A DNA stretch of 64,000 nt from assembly GCA_949825025.1 (NCBI GenBank), contig OX463778.1, positions 20,304,196 to 20,368,195 on the forward strand, given 5' to 3'. A model generated the notes under the pieces. That model ran no database searches. It had not been told where the DNA came from and saw only the letters and a list, made by a program, of their open reading frames with translations. The translations under genes and the position numbers were made by a program. This DNA comes from Siphlonurus alternatus (lineage: Eukaryota; Arthropoda; Insecta; Ephemeroptera; Siphlonuridae). Positions 36,737 to 49,282 of this stretch are shown piece after piece. The first letter of the stretch is position 1. Every line of letters starts with the position of its first letter.

Positions 36737-38465
36737 CAAGGAAAGCGTTTTTTTTTTTTTTTTTTTTTTTTTTTCAATTATTTTTGGTTATCATCCATAA
36801 AAGGTTCCATATAGTAAGCTTCTATCTCAATTTTTACAAAATTTCTCAGACAGACCCTTTTCAAAATTTTTATACCACCTATTGATGCATGACGAGTGAT
36901 AAGTCCCATGAAATCTTTATTAAAATCAGAGTCCATTTTCAAGATCCATGCACTGAGATTTATCTTCATAATAGTAACACAATGAAAGGTAGTTTACTAT
37001 TATTATGACTGACTTACAGTCCATTTTATATTATTTGCTATCTCTCTTTATTAACTTTAAAACAAGCTGTACAAACATTTTTCAAAGTTTGGAAATTGTA
37101 TATAAACTATTTACTTCTAATTAATTGTTTTTAGAGATAACATGAAAAGGTTAACTGTACACTTCTTCCGTTATATAATGTTCATTTACAACAATGTTGA
37201 ACTTGTTGAACTTGCAATCTTTGTGGCTTATTGTTACAAAAGCTGCATCCCTTATAATGAAGTATTCATGCAGTGCTAATACTTACTGTTAGAAAATGTT
37301 ACATATTAGCAGAAAGATTAAAATGACTCATGCAATCACTTTATAAAGGTAAAGATGTGTTTTTAATACTTTTATTAATACACACACTGTCTTTTTTATA
37401 TTATATCATTTTAGTATTTCAGGGTCTCATATAATATTATATATATTAAGAATATTAATAAAAAGAGTTTTAAATTGTTTACCAACATTACATTATTTAT
37501 TATTATAAGATATTAATAATAATTATTTATTACATGACATGCTGCCAAGAAGTTTAATCATTTAAATATATCACATATATTATATTTTACTTTTGATTTA
37601 AATAAAGTCTGCGAAAATAGAGTATGTCTCATTCGCAAACAACGGATATTAAATTAACAGCTTAACAGATTTAGTTGGCGTAGCAGGCAGACGGAATGAA
37701 TGGGAGGAGGTTGGTTGGTTGCATTCAGCCTTGGGTTGGTGGGGGTGGGGGGTCAGATCTCTGCTGCCGAGTGCCTACAGTAAGCCGGGCCAAGTAAGCT
37801 GTAATCCCCCCCTCCCCCCTCCTTTCCTGGACCCCACTTGATGCTGTGGAACCCTCGATAACACTCTCAGTAGCCGGACCTTACACACACAAACCCATGA
37901 GCTCTTTGTCTTTCTTTACGCTACTAAAATATGAATAAGATTAGAATAAAGTATTTCCCTCTTGAATACTATAATATATAAAATTTAATGTATATTTAAA
38001 TTTTAAATATTTTAATGAAATTATGTAATAAAATATTCTAAACTTTACATTCTAGCATTATAATTAAGTTTTTGTTTATATTTTTCCAAAGAATTGTTAT
38101 TTTAAATAATCTTAGTTGTTATTGTTATGAAACTTGTTACAAACAAGTAACTACTGTTTACAAATTTATGTAATACTATACCTATCTATATATAAAACTT
38201 TTAATAATAACAAACTTACAAACTTGGTATTCTTTTTTTTTTTTTTCTCTCTCTTTACAAATCTATGAACCAACAAAAAGTTATAATAAGTATATTATAT
38301 ATAACACTATCTTATATAAAACTTAAATTGTAATTTTTTTTAACTACATTACAAAAGACTTACTTTCTCTTGAAAGTTCAGTCTATAGTTGTAAGTTGGG
38401 ACCATTGAACTTGTTGGAACGTCAAAAAAGACCTGCAGTTGTCTTCTACATCACCCCTTGCTCTC

Positions 38466-38469
<4 letters not shown>
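36737..38469. other. spacer with T-run and GC-rich patch
   Basis: A T-run at 36747-36774. Between 37680 and 37900 composition changes sharply (GGTTGGTTGG, GGTGGGGGTGGGGGGTC, then C-runs), with no open frame; it could be a regulatory region or a distant first exon but nothing proves it. The rest is AT-rich. Confidence 0.45.

Positions 38470-38554
<85 letters not shown>
38470..38554. repeat. (TC)n microsatellite
   Basis: About 85 bases of TC followed by a diverged CCCT/CTCT tract to about 38650. Frames of 70-143 codons crossing it on both strands are artefacts of the repeat. Confidence 0.97.
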
Positions 38555-38558
<4 letters not shown>

Positions 38559-38654
38559 CCTCCCTCTCCCTCTGTCCTTCCCACCCTCTTTTTTCCTCTC
38601 TTCCCCCCTCTCTCTCTATCTCTCTTTTTTCTCTCTCCCTCCCTTTCTCTCAGT

Positions 38655-39207
38655 CGTCCCATTTCGCCATGCAGTTTAATAATCCATTATTCAGCACGCA
38701 GACACATACGAGGGAGCTAAAGTGTGAGAACGACAAGTCACTTTCAACACCTGCCGCCCTTACACAACAACACTTCGCCTTCTCCCGTGCTGCTGCTGTG
38801 ACTTGCTTGAGTCTCTCGATGTGTTAGTTCAACGTAGTCGTAATGTGTTTATTCTCGTGTAATCATGTTATCAACTTTACTCAACAAAATATTTATCGAT
38901 TTAAAATTATATGAAAATAATAATATGGTCCTCATAACAAAAAGTGATTTAATGAAGGATTTTTTTATATGGAAATACAATTAATAAGGAAAATAATATG
39001 TAATGCTGATGAATTTAATAAAAATATTTGCGTTATATACTGTTTATTTTATCGCCTTGTGACTAGGCAACTTGTTTAGCACTAACGCAATGCAGGTTGC
39101 ATAAGTCGTGATCATTTTTCTCTAGCAGATTTTCCCCGCAGGTAGAGATGATGTAATAAGACTTAATTGTTTTGAATCCTATAACTTTGTATTTGTATTA
39201 TGTGAAT
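38655..39207. other. spacer
   Basis: No gene supported. The patch 38690-38830 is of normal composition but has no family match. Confidence 0.4.
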
Positions 39208-39362
39208 GGGTGCGAATCACTAAGCAGTTAGCCAGGTTCCTAATTACGTTAAGTTTAACCACGTTTAACTATATACCTGTTTTACATATTAAACCACCCA
39301 GTTAAACATAGTTGAGCTAAACGTGGTAAGAAACCTGGCTAATTGCCTCGTGAATCGCGCCC
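39208..39362. mobile_element. foldback MITE family A, copy 3
   Basis: GGGTGCGAATCACTAAGCAG at the left and inverted CTCGTGAATCGCGCCC at the right. Arms hold AGCCAGGTTCCTAATTACG and CGTGGTAAGAAACCTGGCT. Strong palindrome. Confidence 0.75.
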
Positions 39363-40724
39363 AATATAAATATATACATATGACAATCACCCTCTCCATA
39401 ATAATATAATGTAGTGTATAATTGAAAATAACGGAGAATATATTTTTATGGTGCGTATACCTAAATTTATGAAATATTCTTAAATTTAAATAAAAAAATA
39501 ATTAAAAATATTTTCAAAACAATTAATATTGCTTAAAAAAAATACATGTAAAATATTATATAAGAGAGTTTTTAATAAATTTTTATTATAATTAATAAAC
39601 AAAATACATCACTTTAAATTGTTATATTATTTATAAAAACAAAACAATTGTTTGTTTCCCACCTTTTTTTACTAATTCAAGTAACAAAAAACGTTGACAC
39701 AGGAAAGGGGAGGTCAAGCAGTTATATTAATGTAAACCAAGCAAGAAATTCATTGTTTTACTTTCCATATCAACTTGCATGCAGAGTTCAGCAAAGAGGA
39801 AAGGGAGGGGGGGGGTCAGGGAGAGTTGACGTGTATTATAAATGACGCTCCCGGAGTTTTCTAGAGAGGATTTAGACCGCGTGTGCTACTGGCCCGACAA
39901 GTGAATTAACATCTCTCTCTCGCCGTTTTTTAACATTTTATTATTATTTATACAAAATAGAATTGAAAAATGTAGTTCTCACCATTTATTTATTTAAATA
40001 TAAATAACTTACTTAAATTTGTTTTCATATTTTAACAGATAAAATTATGTTCTTAATCTTCTTATCTATAGATTAAAAATTGTTTTCAAACCGTATAACA
40101 ATAGACTTTTTTAAATTTACGTGGTTAACTATCTTTTTAAAAAAAGAAAATCATAATCTCTGTTAAATAAATCAGAATATAAAGAATACAATTTAATTTA
40201 TTTATTATTATTATTATTTTATATTGACATAATATTGTACCAGCCAGGGTTATATAGAATACCCTATCGGCCACTACAGAAATTTGTATGCTTTTATTCA
40301 TTTATTGACGATAAAAAATATCACGTTAATTAAATCAATTAAAATACATTGTAAAAAGCTTTCCTAGTTCACAACAGCTGATAAAACAGCAGGAGTATTC
40401 TTAGATGTAATAAACAACTGTTTTAAAGAAACAGTGACCAAAATTAAATGTAGATTTTGACATTATTTTCTGTTTGAAATATCGTCATTGTAAAATGGCA
40501 TGAATCTTGTATTATACAAGTATTATGCAAATAGAGAGATAAAAGAAGTGGTAATCTGTCAAAATTGAATTCATTTTCTCGAATTTAACTGTTTTTATGC
40601 ATCCCTTCACACAAATCCCTGCATTGCCCTGCATTGATAAAAAAAACTATTTTCATATTTTCTACTTCATCTCAGATCCCTTATACCACTCCGATGCATT
40701 TATCTTTTTTGCCTCTCTCTCTCC

Positions 40725-40756
<32 letters not shown>

Positions 40757-43100
40757 GCTTTTTCACAGAGCCTTTTTTTCTCTAAATCATATATTGATCC
40801 ATCAAATTTATTTGAAATGTCACTTTCCTAAAATGAGAAGACGATACTCTTTCAATCATATTTTATTATAATGGACGCATGTGCAACATTTTGTAACAAA
40901 TATGATACTTTTTAATGATCTAAAAAAAGCGTATTTTAATTCATTTAAAACCTGGAATTTAGCTATATTAAGATACAGTGAAACAGTAATTTCAAAATAA
41001 ATTAAATATATTGATTTCATTTTAATAAAACAATTATTATTCATCATAAAAATGACAAAATTTCCCAGTAAACACAACTCTGTTAATCAAGTGTTAGCCC
41101 AGTGCTGAGATTGTCAGATCATTACTCTCCAGCAACGGTCCAACACATTTTTGACACCTAAGTTTACACTAAATATTTTTAAAAATATTTTATAATAATT
41201 TTTAGAAATGTTTTAACTTTATATTTTTTTGATATTTTCATGTATGTAAATATTCATTGTTACAATGTATATGAGTGATGAAATATTTATATAAAAAATA
41301 TATATTTCAAGTCTTGACAGTTTGTGATGCGTTGCGGGTTGCTTACTCCCTCCTTGTTGGTACAAAACAGGGAGTAGAGGAATCTTCAACTTTTTATTCA
41401 ACAGTTATAAAAACACTAGAGCTCTCGAAAGAAAAAAACGTAGAAAAGAAAGGAGTTCTTGCTGCTTGCTATTTACCAATTCAAATCTTCACGTTATATA
41501 ACCTTCTCCCGTCATATCTCTTTAAACAAACAATACTGCTTTTTCTTCTTTTATACATATAACTCATATATTTATAATGTATACCACGTATTATAATGTA
41601 TATAAGAAGAAATGAAAAAAATATACATTTTCATACATTGTTTTCTGCAAAGAAAAAATAGTTTATAATTTATTGTGGTAAAGATTTTTTTTTTCATTCT
41701 GTTCTTACTGGCCTCTGGAGCTGCATCTCTCTCATTAACTTTGGTGTGTGAGCAAGATGCTATAAGGGAGGATAAGGCAGTTGCGGCAACGCCCCCCCCC
41801 CTCCCCCCTTCTCCCCCGTACTGCTCTAGAAGGGAATGCTGAGTTGATTACACCAAGAGAGAAGAGACATGCCACCAAAGAATGTGTGACTAAAACCTAT
41901 TAAGAATGTAAAACTGTGGAGCAAAAAAAAAAAAAAAAGTGAGTTTTATTAAGGTATTTCAGGTGAAAAAAAAATATAATAATAATTAAATTGTTCTCAT
42001 ACTTTACGAAAAGTATGACAACTGAATTTGAAATACAGTTTTTGAGTTCACGTATATTCTTTATAAGCATCATGAGGTTTTTGATGCAATTCTAAGCCTT
42101 CTGTACAGTAGAATATTAAGTTCATATTTGTATGATATGATTTTGAGGCAGCGTTATTGTAGTAAGAAAAAAATTAGATAATTTAATATAAAGAAAATTA
42201 TTGCAAAGATAATGTTTTAATTCAATGTGTTTTATTGATTTTATATTTTAAAATTTAATTCTCAAGTTTTATTTAAAAATATTATAATTAAAATGCTAAT
42301 ATAAATCATCTTAATTACAGTTTAAAAGTATTAAATTTGCTGTATTAAAGTTAAGAAAACAGTTTAAAATGCATGGATGATCACTATTATTATATAAGAA
42401 TTAAGGTATAATGTTAATTTCTTTATGAGCTTAAACTTAAGATTCTATAAAACTTTCTTTTCTGAAAAAGATTAAGACTAAAATGTTAAAAGCAAGCTTT
42501 TAGATAAAATATACTGTGAGTGACTTCACAATTTATCATATTATACAACCTCTTGTTACAGCAATGCAGTTTTAATCCCCCAAATTATTTGGTCTTTGTT
42601 TATTATGATACTTATATAATTACATACAATAAAGTTTTGAAGTAAAACAAGCCTACAGAAAATTACTGCAACTTCTTGATAATATATTTTAATTTCTTTA
42701 TAACTCCCAGTTCGTTTAAAACATATCAGGTATTAGATTAAATTTTCAAAACTTATGAAAATGAGTTGTATGATGTTTTTGAAACATAGTTAGTAACCAT
42801 GCTAAATGTTAATGAAAACCGGGTTCATATTAAGTTTTGTAATAACAATTAAACACACAAAAGTTAGTTAGATAGCTTAAAATTTAAAAATTCATACTAA
42901 AAGTCACGTATCGCCACATATTACGTATGTTTAACAAATAATAATTATCTATAACTAATTAATAGATTGTTTATAATTTGCTAAGTTTTTACCTGCATGA
43001 AATTATGAAATTTGTCCTAAAATAACCATGGCTAATTCATAATCAAAACTATAAAGTTAGTTTAATTTATTGCATTTATTCAAAACAGACTACTGTTTAG
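39363..43100. other. long AT-rich spacer
   Basis: Homopolymer T-run at about 40727-40750 and a C-run at 41791-41803. Frames of 60-95 codons (39648, 40597, 41275) lack any recognisable feature. No gene, RNA or element is supported. Confidence 0.45.
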
Positions 43101-43179
43101 GTAGATAGATAAGATAGATAATTTCTTTATTAGGCGATGTTTGGTCTGACAGCCATTCTTACACATAACCTCAAATACA
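43101..43179 (-). mobile_element. LINE-like 3' end with (GATA) tail
   Basis: TAGATAGATAAGATAGATA followed by ATTTCTTTATTAGGCGATGT and ACAGCCATTCTTACACATAA, matching 22339-22398. On the minus strand it ends AATAAAGAAATTATCTATC, i.e. an AATAAA and a short tandem tail, as in several insect non-LTR families. Family undetermined. Confidence 0.55.
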
Positions 43180-43520
43180 TTTTAGTAATATAATCAATTT
43201 AAATTTTAATAGTCTTATACCATTAGGTAGTCTCATTAATTGCAAAGAATACAATAAACCATACATTTAGTCTATCACTTTCAAAACCAAATAAGTACAA
43301 TAATCAATAAGGTTTATATTTCTATATCACAGCACTTGAGTGTTAGTCTTATTCTCAAATGTCAGTCATCTGTTCTGAAGATAGCGGACTCACACATCAA
43401 TAGCAATGTTACAAGATATACTGAGATAATAATTAACGTATAACAAGGAGATTTGCCTCAAGGCAAGTTGACTTGAGTAACTTGGTTTATAACGCAGACA
43501 CTCGTAGCTATATATCAGCA
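43180..43520. other. spacer
   Basis: Nothing recognised. Confidence 0.4.
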
Positions 43521-43736
43521 TTAAGGTGGATTTACATTAAGATTTTCAGTTTGCGGCGCGACGCGAATAATGCGCACTCGCTGCAACGTCCTTTGGCGAT
43601 AAAAAATAACATAGAAATTCAACGAGCGATTTTACTACCCCAACCTTATGAATTCACTTGCGGCATAAAATTTCAATGCTTTGTATGACAAAATTGCGTC
43701 GCATCGTCGTTGTCGCTCAAAGTGAATCCACCTTAA
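43521..43736. mobile_element. TTAA foldback element, GGTGGATT ends
   Basis: TTAAGGTGGATTTACATTAA at the left and the inverted TGAATCCACCTTAA at the right, 216 bp. The inside is CpG-rich (GCGGCGCGACGCG and CGACGATGCGACGC pair). TTAA at both borders suggests a piggyBac-type non-autonomous element. The 71-codon frame here is an artefact. A possible stray end (AAGGTGGATTTTCATTGG) lies near 59541. Confidence 0.7.
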
Positions 43737-44981
43737 GTTTTATGTAAATGTTTTAAGTGTTTACACTGAAACCGAAATTAAATGCCTATATCTAGTATCT
43801 AGACCAATCACAACGCCACTAGGTCAATACTAGCCAATCAACGAGTCGATGTAAAATGACATAATCCTCTTTGAAGTTGAACAGGTTGCATGACCTTGAA
43901 ACGCCTTAATTTAGCCCAACAAACATTTTATTTCGGACTGAGTGCACCTATAAGATAAACAGCTGATTGAGGTAGCCATGTTGAATTTCATGCGATCAAG
44001 AAGTATAATATAGGTCATGTTGCCACCTTTATGGCTTCTCTTTAAATCCCCATAAGGCAGTGCATATTGCGTTGTTCATTATTCAATTAAATGTAATCTG
44101 CAAGTTACCATATATAATCTTGTCAATTAAGAAGTATAAGTTTGATCTTGTTATTTTCTATGAATATATATATTTTTAACAATTTAATTTAAAATGTTTT
44201 ATTTACTATGCATTAAAAAGCAATAAATATTAGATATAAAAATTGTAAAATATATATAATTATAATGTGAAACAATTTTCAAGTGTTAAAACTTCGAAAA
44301 AATGTAAGTATTAATGATGTGATACATTAACAAAAGGCATGGTGTCAATTATTTAAAAAAAAACAGTTTGTAAAAATTGTAAACTCATGATAAATCTGAA
44401 AAAATACATTAAGAATAACAATGAGCAAATAAATTTAAAGTAAAGTAAAATAAAACGTTTTGGTTATATAAAATCAATATGAAATGCCAAGTTTTTAGAA
44501 TTAATAAATCTCTCAACGTGGTTACCACGTCACTAAAGCACGCGGCTGTTCCTTACGAGAGAAATTGGCGACTGCTGCACTCTGCTGATTGTACCATGAA
44601 TCACGAACCCTTCTGCTGCTGGATTTTATTTCCACGCCGCCAGATCTGTTGAGGTTATATGAGAGCAGGGGCCAAAGAGTTGTACTTGGCAGGGACTTAA
44701 GTATTTTCTCTGTGGTAGTTTAATTTGCCGCGCATTTCTTAAAGTGAACGTTCTAGAGACACCAGCTAGTCGAGCTTTTTGAGTTTAAAATCCGACTACC
44801 ATTTCTCTGAAATTGTCGGGGGGTGTTAGGAGATTTAACTTGGTTTTGTATTCTAGTAGAGAATTGGTAATTTTAAAAGATTTTTTTTTTTTTTTAGACA
44901 AAATTAAATTTTTAAAATTCTCTTCATCAGCCATATTATTGTACTTAAATTACTGATTTTTAAAATCTAGTTAATTTAATT
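43737..44981. other. spacer
   Basis: A slightly GC-richer patch at 44515-44830 is unrecognised. No gene supported. Confidence 0.4.
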
Positions 44982-45077
44982 TTTGTTTGAAATTTATTCA
45001 TCGGCAGTGGAAAAAAAATTAAGTTCATTTGTTTGAAATTTATATATCGGCAGTGGAAAAAAAAATTTAAGTTCATT
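44982..45077. repeat. 46-bp tandem duplication
   Basis: TTTGTTTGAAATTTAT, then ATCGGCAGTGG, an A-run and TTAAGTTCATT occur twice, 46 bases apart, nearly identical, so recent. Confidence 0.85.
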
Positions 45078-46165
45078 GGTGCAATATTTTATGAACGAAT
45101 CAATTCCAGTTGTTTTCTGGACTTGAGACGTTTGAGATATAATTATTATACTTAACAAATGATGCACTTGATGCTTTCTACACTACTATAGTTGACTTTT
45201 TTTATACTTTTTATAATTAGAATCCCAGAGAAAGATAGAAAAATTTTGTTTCTAACATAATCAATAGGAAAGTTTATTAGAAATGTTTGTTTTCTTTTTT
45301 AAGCCTTAGGCACTGATGAAGAGAATTATATTTAAGTTATGATCGTGTTTTTCAAGCCTTATTGATGGTGCATGGTTATTGATGGTGGAAACGTTGAGTA
45401 TTTTTTTTAACGATTTTAATTTATAAAAACAAAATATAGAAATTCTTGCTTGTTAAGGTCTGTCGCTATGAAAATATGCAAGTGGAATGAAAAGAGATGT
45501 CACTACCAGTCTTTAGTAAATGATGTCCGAGATTGGGTGATTTTAATTCCAACATTTCAAAGGAAATAATAAGATTAACCGTTTTTAAATGAGCAACAGT
45601 CATTATAATTATGTTTATCTATTTCCTAGTCTGATTAATTTGTGAATACAATAATTATATGTTAAGTTATTGCAGTTAAAAAAATGCCCCTATAACTCAG
45701 AGAGCAAAAGCTCAAGGCAAAGAAAGAAATATGAAGGGCAGCCGTGCCGTGATGAATGCTCCTTCTCTACCGTTGCGAGTGCGCCTCAACATTCCATTGT
45801 ATTTTAAATTGAATAGAAGGGAGAGTAACGGTAAATAAACAAATATGTATTATTTTGAAAGAATTAATATTATGATTTTTAGGATAGTAAGCATCGAAAC
45901 TTTTTTTTTTTCGATAAAAAAATAAAATATATTATTGTATTTTTTAATTCTTTTTGTTATATATAATGAATCTAACTCGAATCTAATTGTAAGTAATAAT
46001 CCTAATAATTACGTAATTTTATATATTAAAATTTACTATCATTCATAATGCTGTTTCGCTTTATGTGGCTCATCATATCTAATCATATGCTTGAAATAAA
46101 AATAATTTGATAATAATTTGTTTCTGGATCCGCGCCTGATTATATTTATATATATATATTAATAA
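45078..46165. other. AT-rich spacer
   Basis: No gene supported. Confidence 0.45.
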
Positions 46166-46480
46166 TTTTTTTTTTTTACAAGGATACACCCCTTAGAGCT
46201 TACAGCTCGCGGCGGGGTACTGGGTAGGCGGGATATAAGGTAGGGAACGGATAGTGGCCACGGTCTGCATGCTTACGCGTCCCAGCATTCGCTGAGGTGA
46301 GACTGAGGGAACCGTGGAAAGCCTCAGTCAGGACGGCACTGGGTGGAAAGCGAGACGAATTTACCCCAGGGAGGGAGCAGCGTATTTTTTACTTGAAACG
46401 GTCACCCATCCAAGTACTAACCACGCTCGACGTAGCTTGACTTCGGTGATCTAACGAGAACCGGTCAATGCACTGCGCCA
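46166..46480 (-). mobile_element. 5S-headed SINE, copy 3
   Basis: Minus strand from 46480: TGGCGCAGTGCATTGACCGG, GATCACCGAAGTCAAGC, ACGTCGAGCGTGGTTAGT, TACTTGGATGGGTGACCG, body, then poly(A) (T-run 46166-46178). This is the best-preserved 5S head of the set. It lacks about 80 bases of the body present in copies 2 and 4 (between AGTCAGGACGGCAC and TGGGTGGAAAGCG), either a deletion or a short subfamily. AT-rich sequence on both sides obscures the target duplication. Confidence 0.9.
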
Positions 46481-46789
46481 ATAATATTATTATTAAAAAA
46501 AATAATAATAAATATAAATATTTATTTATTTATATTTATATATATTTTATATTTTTGTAGATATGTATTATATAAATACATATAACTATACATATAATAC
46601 TATATATATAATATATATAGTTATATAATATTATAACTATATTATAAATGTTATAATAAATATTATAATTTTATATAATTACGGTCCAATAATTAATAAT
46701 AATTATAATAATTAATTAATTTTTCTCTCAATAAAAAAATCGATACATATATATAATATATATATATTATATATATATATATATATATT
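46481..46789. repeat. AT-only low-complexity tract
   Basis: Almost pure A/T, with many TATA and ATAATT palindromes and a (TA)n run at 46745-46788. Confidence 0.8.
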
Positions 46790-47120
46790 ATGTTTTTTTT
46801 TTTTTTTATTGGAGGAATTTAATAGCTAGAGCTAGGCCTTGTAGGAGCCATCAATTTCCGTGTGCAGACTACCAATGCTGAGCTGCATGAGCACGGCCCA
46901 TAGGTCTGCACGGCCCACGGACCTGCCCGTGCAGATCCGTGCGCGAGCTAGCCCGCAGAACCTAAGCCGTCTCGGCGCCCTCCCTGCTGTTGGTAAAGCT
47001 CAAGCTGACCATCCTCACTTGCCTCGCTGCTTGCTGGCGAGCAAGCTAGGTGCAGTCCCGAACAATGGGACAATGCACAGTACATCCGAGGAGAAAAAAA
47101 TTCAGCAAGAGGGCTTGTGA
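46790..47120 (-). pseudogene. possible retrocopy with AATAAA and poly(A)
   Basis: On the minus strand a GC-rich segment ends in CCTCCAATAAAAAAAAA, i.e. a polyadenylation signal running into a ~17-base A-tract (T-run on plus at about 46793-46809). Its composition contrasts sharply with the AT-only DNA next to it. Frames of 85-88 codons exist on both strands but none shows a known domain, so the parent is unidentified. It could also be a SINE of another family. No target duplication is discernible. Confidence 0.35.
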
Positions 47121-47412
47121 CAAAGTGGGGAAATATAGTGTGTAATTTTCTTACTTGTAAAGTCCTTAAAACATTGCTGTACAGTATCCATATTAACTTG
47201 TTCATCAGAGAATATATATATAATTAATATTATACAATTAAAAATTAAATATCCTTTAAAGTTTTGTAAAAATGTTGGAACAAAATTCTTCCAATCAGTA
47301 TTTTTCGAAACGCAAACGTTGCGCCTCTGGTGGCCGGCTACGTAGCGACAGTCCTTAATTATTATCAACTCACTTAAAGAAGAGAATAAAAGTTGATGTC
47401 AAAGGATTTCAA

Positions 47413-47540
47413 TGGCGCACTTGCAGTAGAACCGTATAGCAGCCATGTTGGTGTGAAAACTCTCCTCTCTGCAGCTATAAAATACTGTGTGTGTTTTTCT
47501 CATCAACATGGTTGCTATACGATTCTACTGCAAGTGCGCC
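47413..47540. mobile_element. foldback element, GGCGCACTTGCAG ends
   Basis: GGCGCACTTGCAGTAGAA, CGTATAGCAGCCATGTTG at the left pair with CAACATGGTTGCTATACG and TTCTACTGCAAGTGCGCC at the right, 128 bp, few mismatches. Single copy in the window. Confidence 0.75.
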
Positions 47541-49145
47541 TGTCTCGCGACGCCAAGCTTCGCTCGACATTAATAAATACTTCATGGAAATCTACCATGT
47601 CAGATAAAAAAAAAAATCAAATTCCCTTGGAGCTGTTCAGTCCTGTCAAGAGATGTTAGTTCCGGTAGTTAGCGCAAGCAGCGCCACAAGTCACTTAATT
47701 CGCGAGGGACCCAGCGAGTGTCACTGCTTCTACGTCGATTGCAAGTTACTTCAGTTTTTATTCAACTCAGCATAATGTATAATGTACTCAAACGTAATTA
47801 ACAAGCATTTTATCTTTTTTATATAACAGAATTTCAATTTTGATGTAAAAAATACTTTTTTCTCGTTTTATTTCAATAAATTTAAAATGTTATATATTTC
47901 ATCCAAAAATTCTTGTAATTGATAAATGACAGTATATCTTCTTTTTGTTATAAAATTAGATTTAGAAAGAGGATAATTATATTAATTTAAATAATAGTAA
48001 TTATAATTAACGTAAATATAATTTATGTAAATGTATTAATTTCATATCAAATTTCATAAAACAATTTAGGTTTCATATTTTAATCCTCATAGATTATATT
48101 TGCCCCATATATATCATGTTTTTGTTTCTATACCACGATGTTTTCATCTTATGAAAGATTTAATAAAACATAAAAAAACATATATATAAAATTGTCATTG
48201 TTTTTACATTATAAATCCTTTACAATAAAGTACTTTTGACTTCTTTCAAGCATATACGATTGCTTTTAAAGTTACCTAGAATGTGTGAAAACATTTCTTT
48301 GATCGGGAAGAGTAGCAATCTACTCTGAGAGTGCATCGATGTTGAAACTTTTTATCATAACATTCACAAAGTAACGTCAACTCAAAGTACGTTGCACCTA
48401 CAAGTTATTTCTATTCAAAAACCTTTCATGTGGAAAAGCAATTTCTAACTATTTTTTACACATAAAAAAATAAAAGTTATATAATTACCAAATCATTAAC
48501 AGGCATATAGAATTTAATTTCAATTATAAACTTGTCTTAATTTTACCAGTGTAAAAGATCAATAGAAATAGTTAAAAAAATTAGTAAAATTAAATTAATT
48601 TACAAAATATCAAAAGCATACGTTGTACACTATTTTTAACTATACGTATAAGAGAAGACAATTATTTTTTAATAGAAAACTACATATTATATTCAATGAA
48701 AAATGATACAAAATAATATTTTGTAATATAAATATTTATATAATATTTTTTTGTTAATCAATTCCAGTTTAGAAACTAATCAATCATATCTACTAGACAT
48801 TTTTTAAATTAACAATTTACTAAAATTAATGTATGTTTAATTAATGTACAACATAAAGTATGCATACGGCAATGATGAAAATGTTAATTAAATTTCAGTG
48901 ACTTAAATGGAGGACTGTATTTATTATTGGTGTTGTTTTATTATTATTATTATTATTATTATATATAAGTGTTGTTTTTATAGTGTGAACGCTTATTTAC
49001 AATTTAAGTTCTAGTATATAGTGTTTTCTTAATATGTTTGTTAATATGTTGTTTCTGACGTGTATAACCCTTCAATCAAAGTGTTGCATTTTATAATGTT
49101 TGTGTTTGTAAGCTTGGAAAATTGACGAATAAAAAATTTGAATTT
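47541..49145. other. AT-rich spacer
   Basis: Nothing recognised. Confidence 0.45.
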
Positions 49146-49282
49146 GGGCGCGATTCACGAAGGAGTTATATATCCAGAAAGTTATCTAACTTTTCACTAA
49201 CCGCGGTTAATATCATTGATTTATAATTATGCTAAATGTGGTTAGTGAGAAACAAGGAAATCTTTCTTCTTGAATTACTCCC
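49146..49282. mobile_element. foldback MITE family A, copy 4
   Basis: GGGCGCGATTCACGAAGGAG at the left; CTCACTAACC…GCGGTTAA arms inside are as in copy 1. The right end is decayed (TTGAATTACTCCC). Confidence 0.75.

Noticed and set aside
38378..38827. 94-143 aa ORFs over the TC array
   Set aside because: Low-complexity translation of (TC)n and its flanks; no domain, no splice context.
46860..47205. Host protein-coding exon
   Set aside because: Open frames on both strands come from high GC content; no conserved domain, and the minus strand ends in AATAAA plus poly(A), favouring a retrocopy or repeat.
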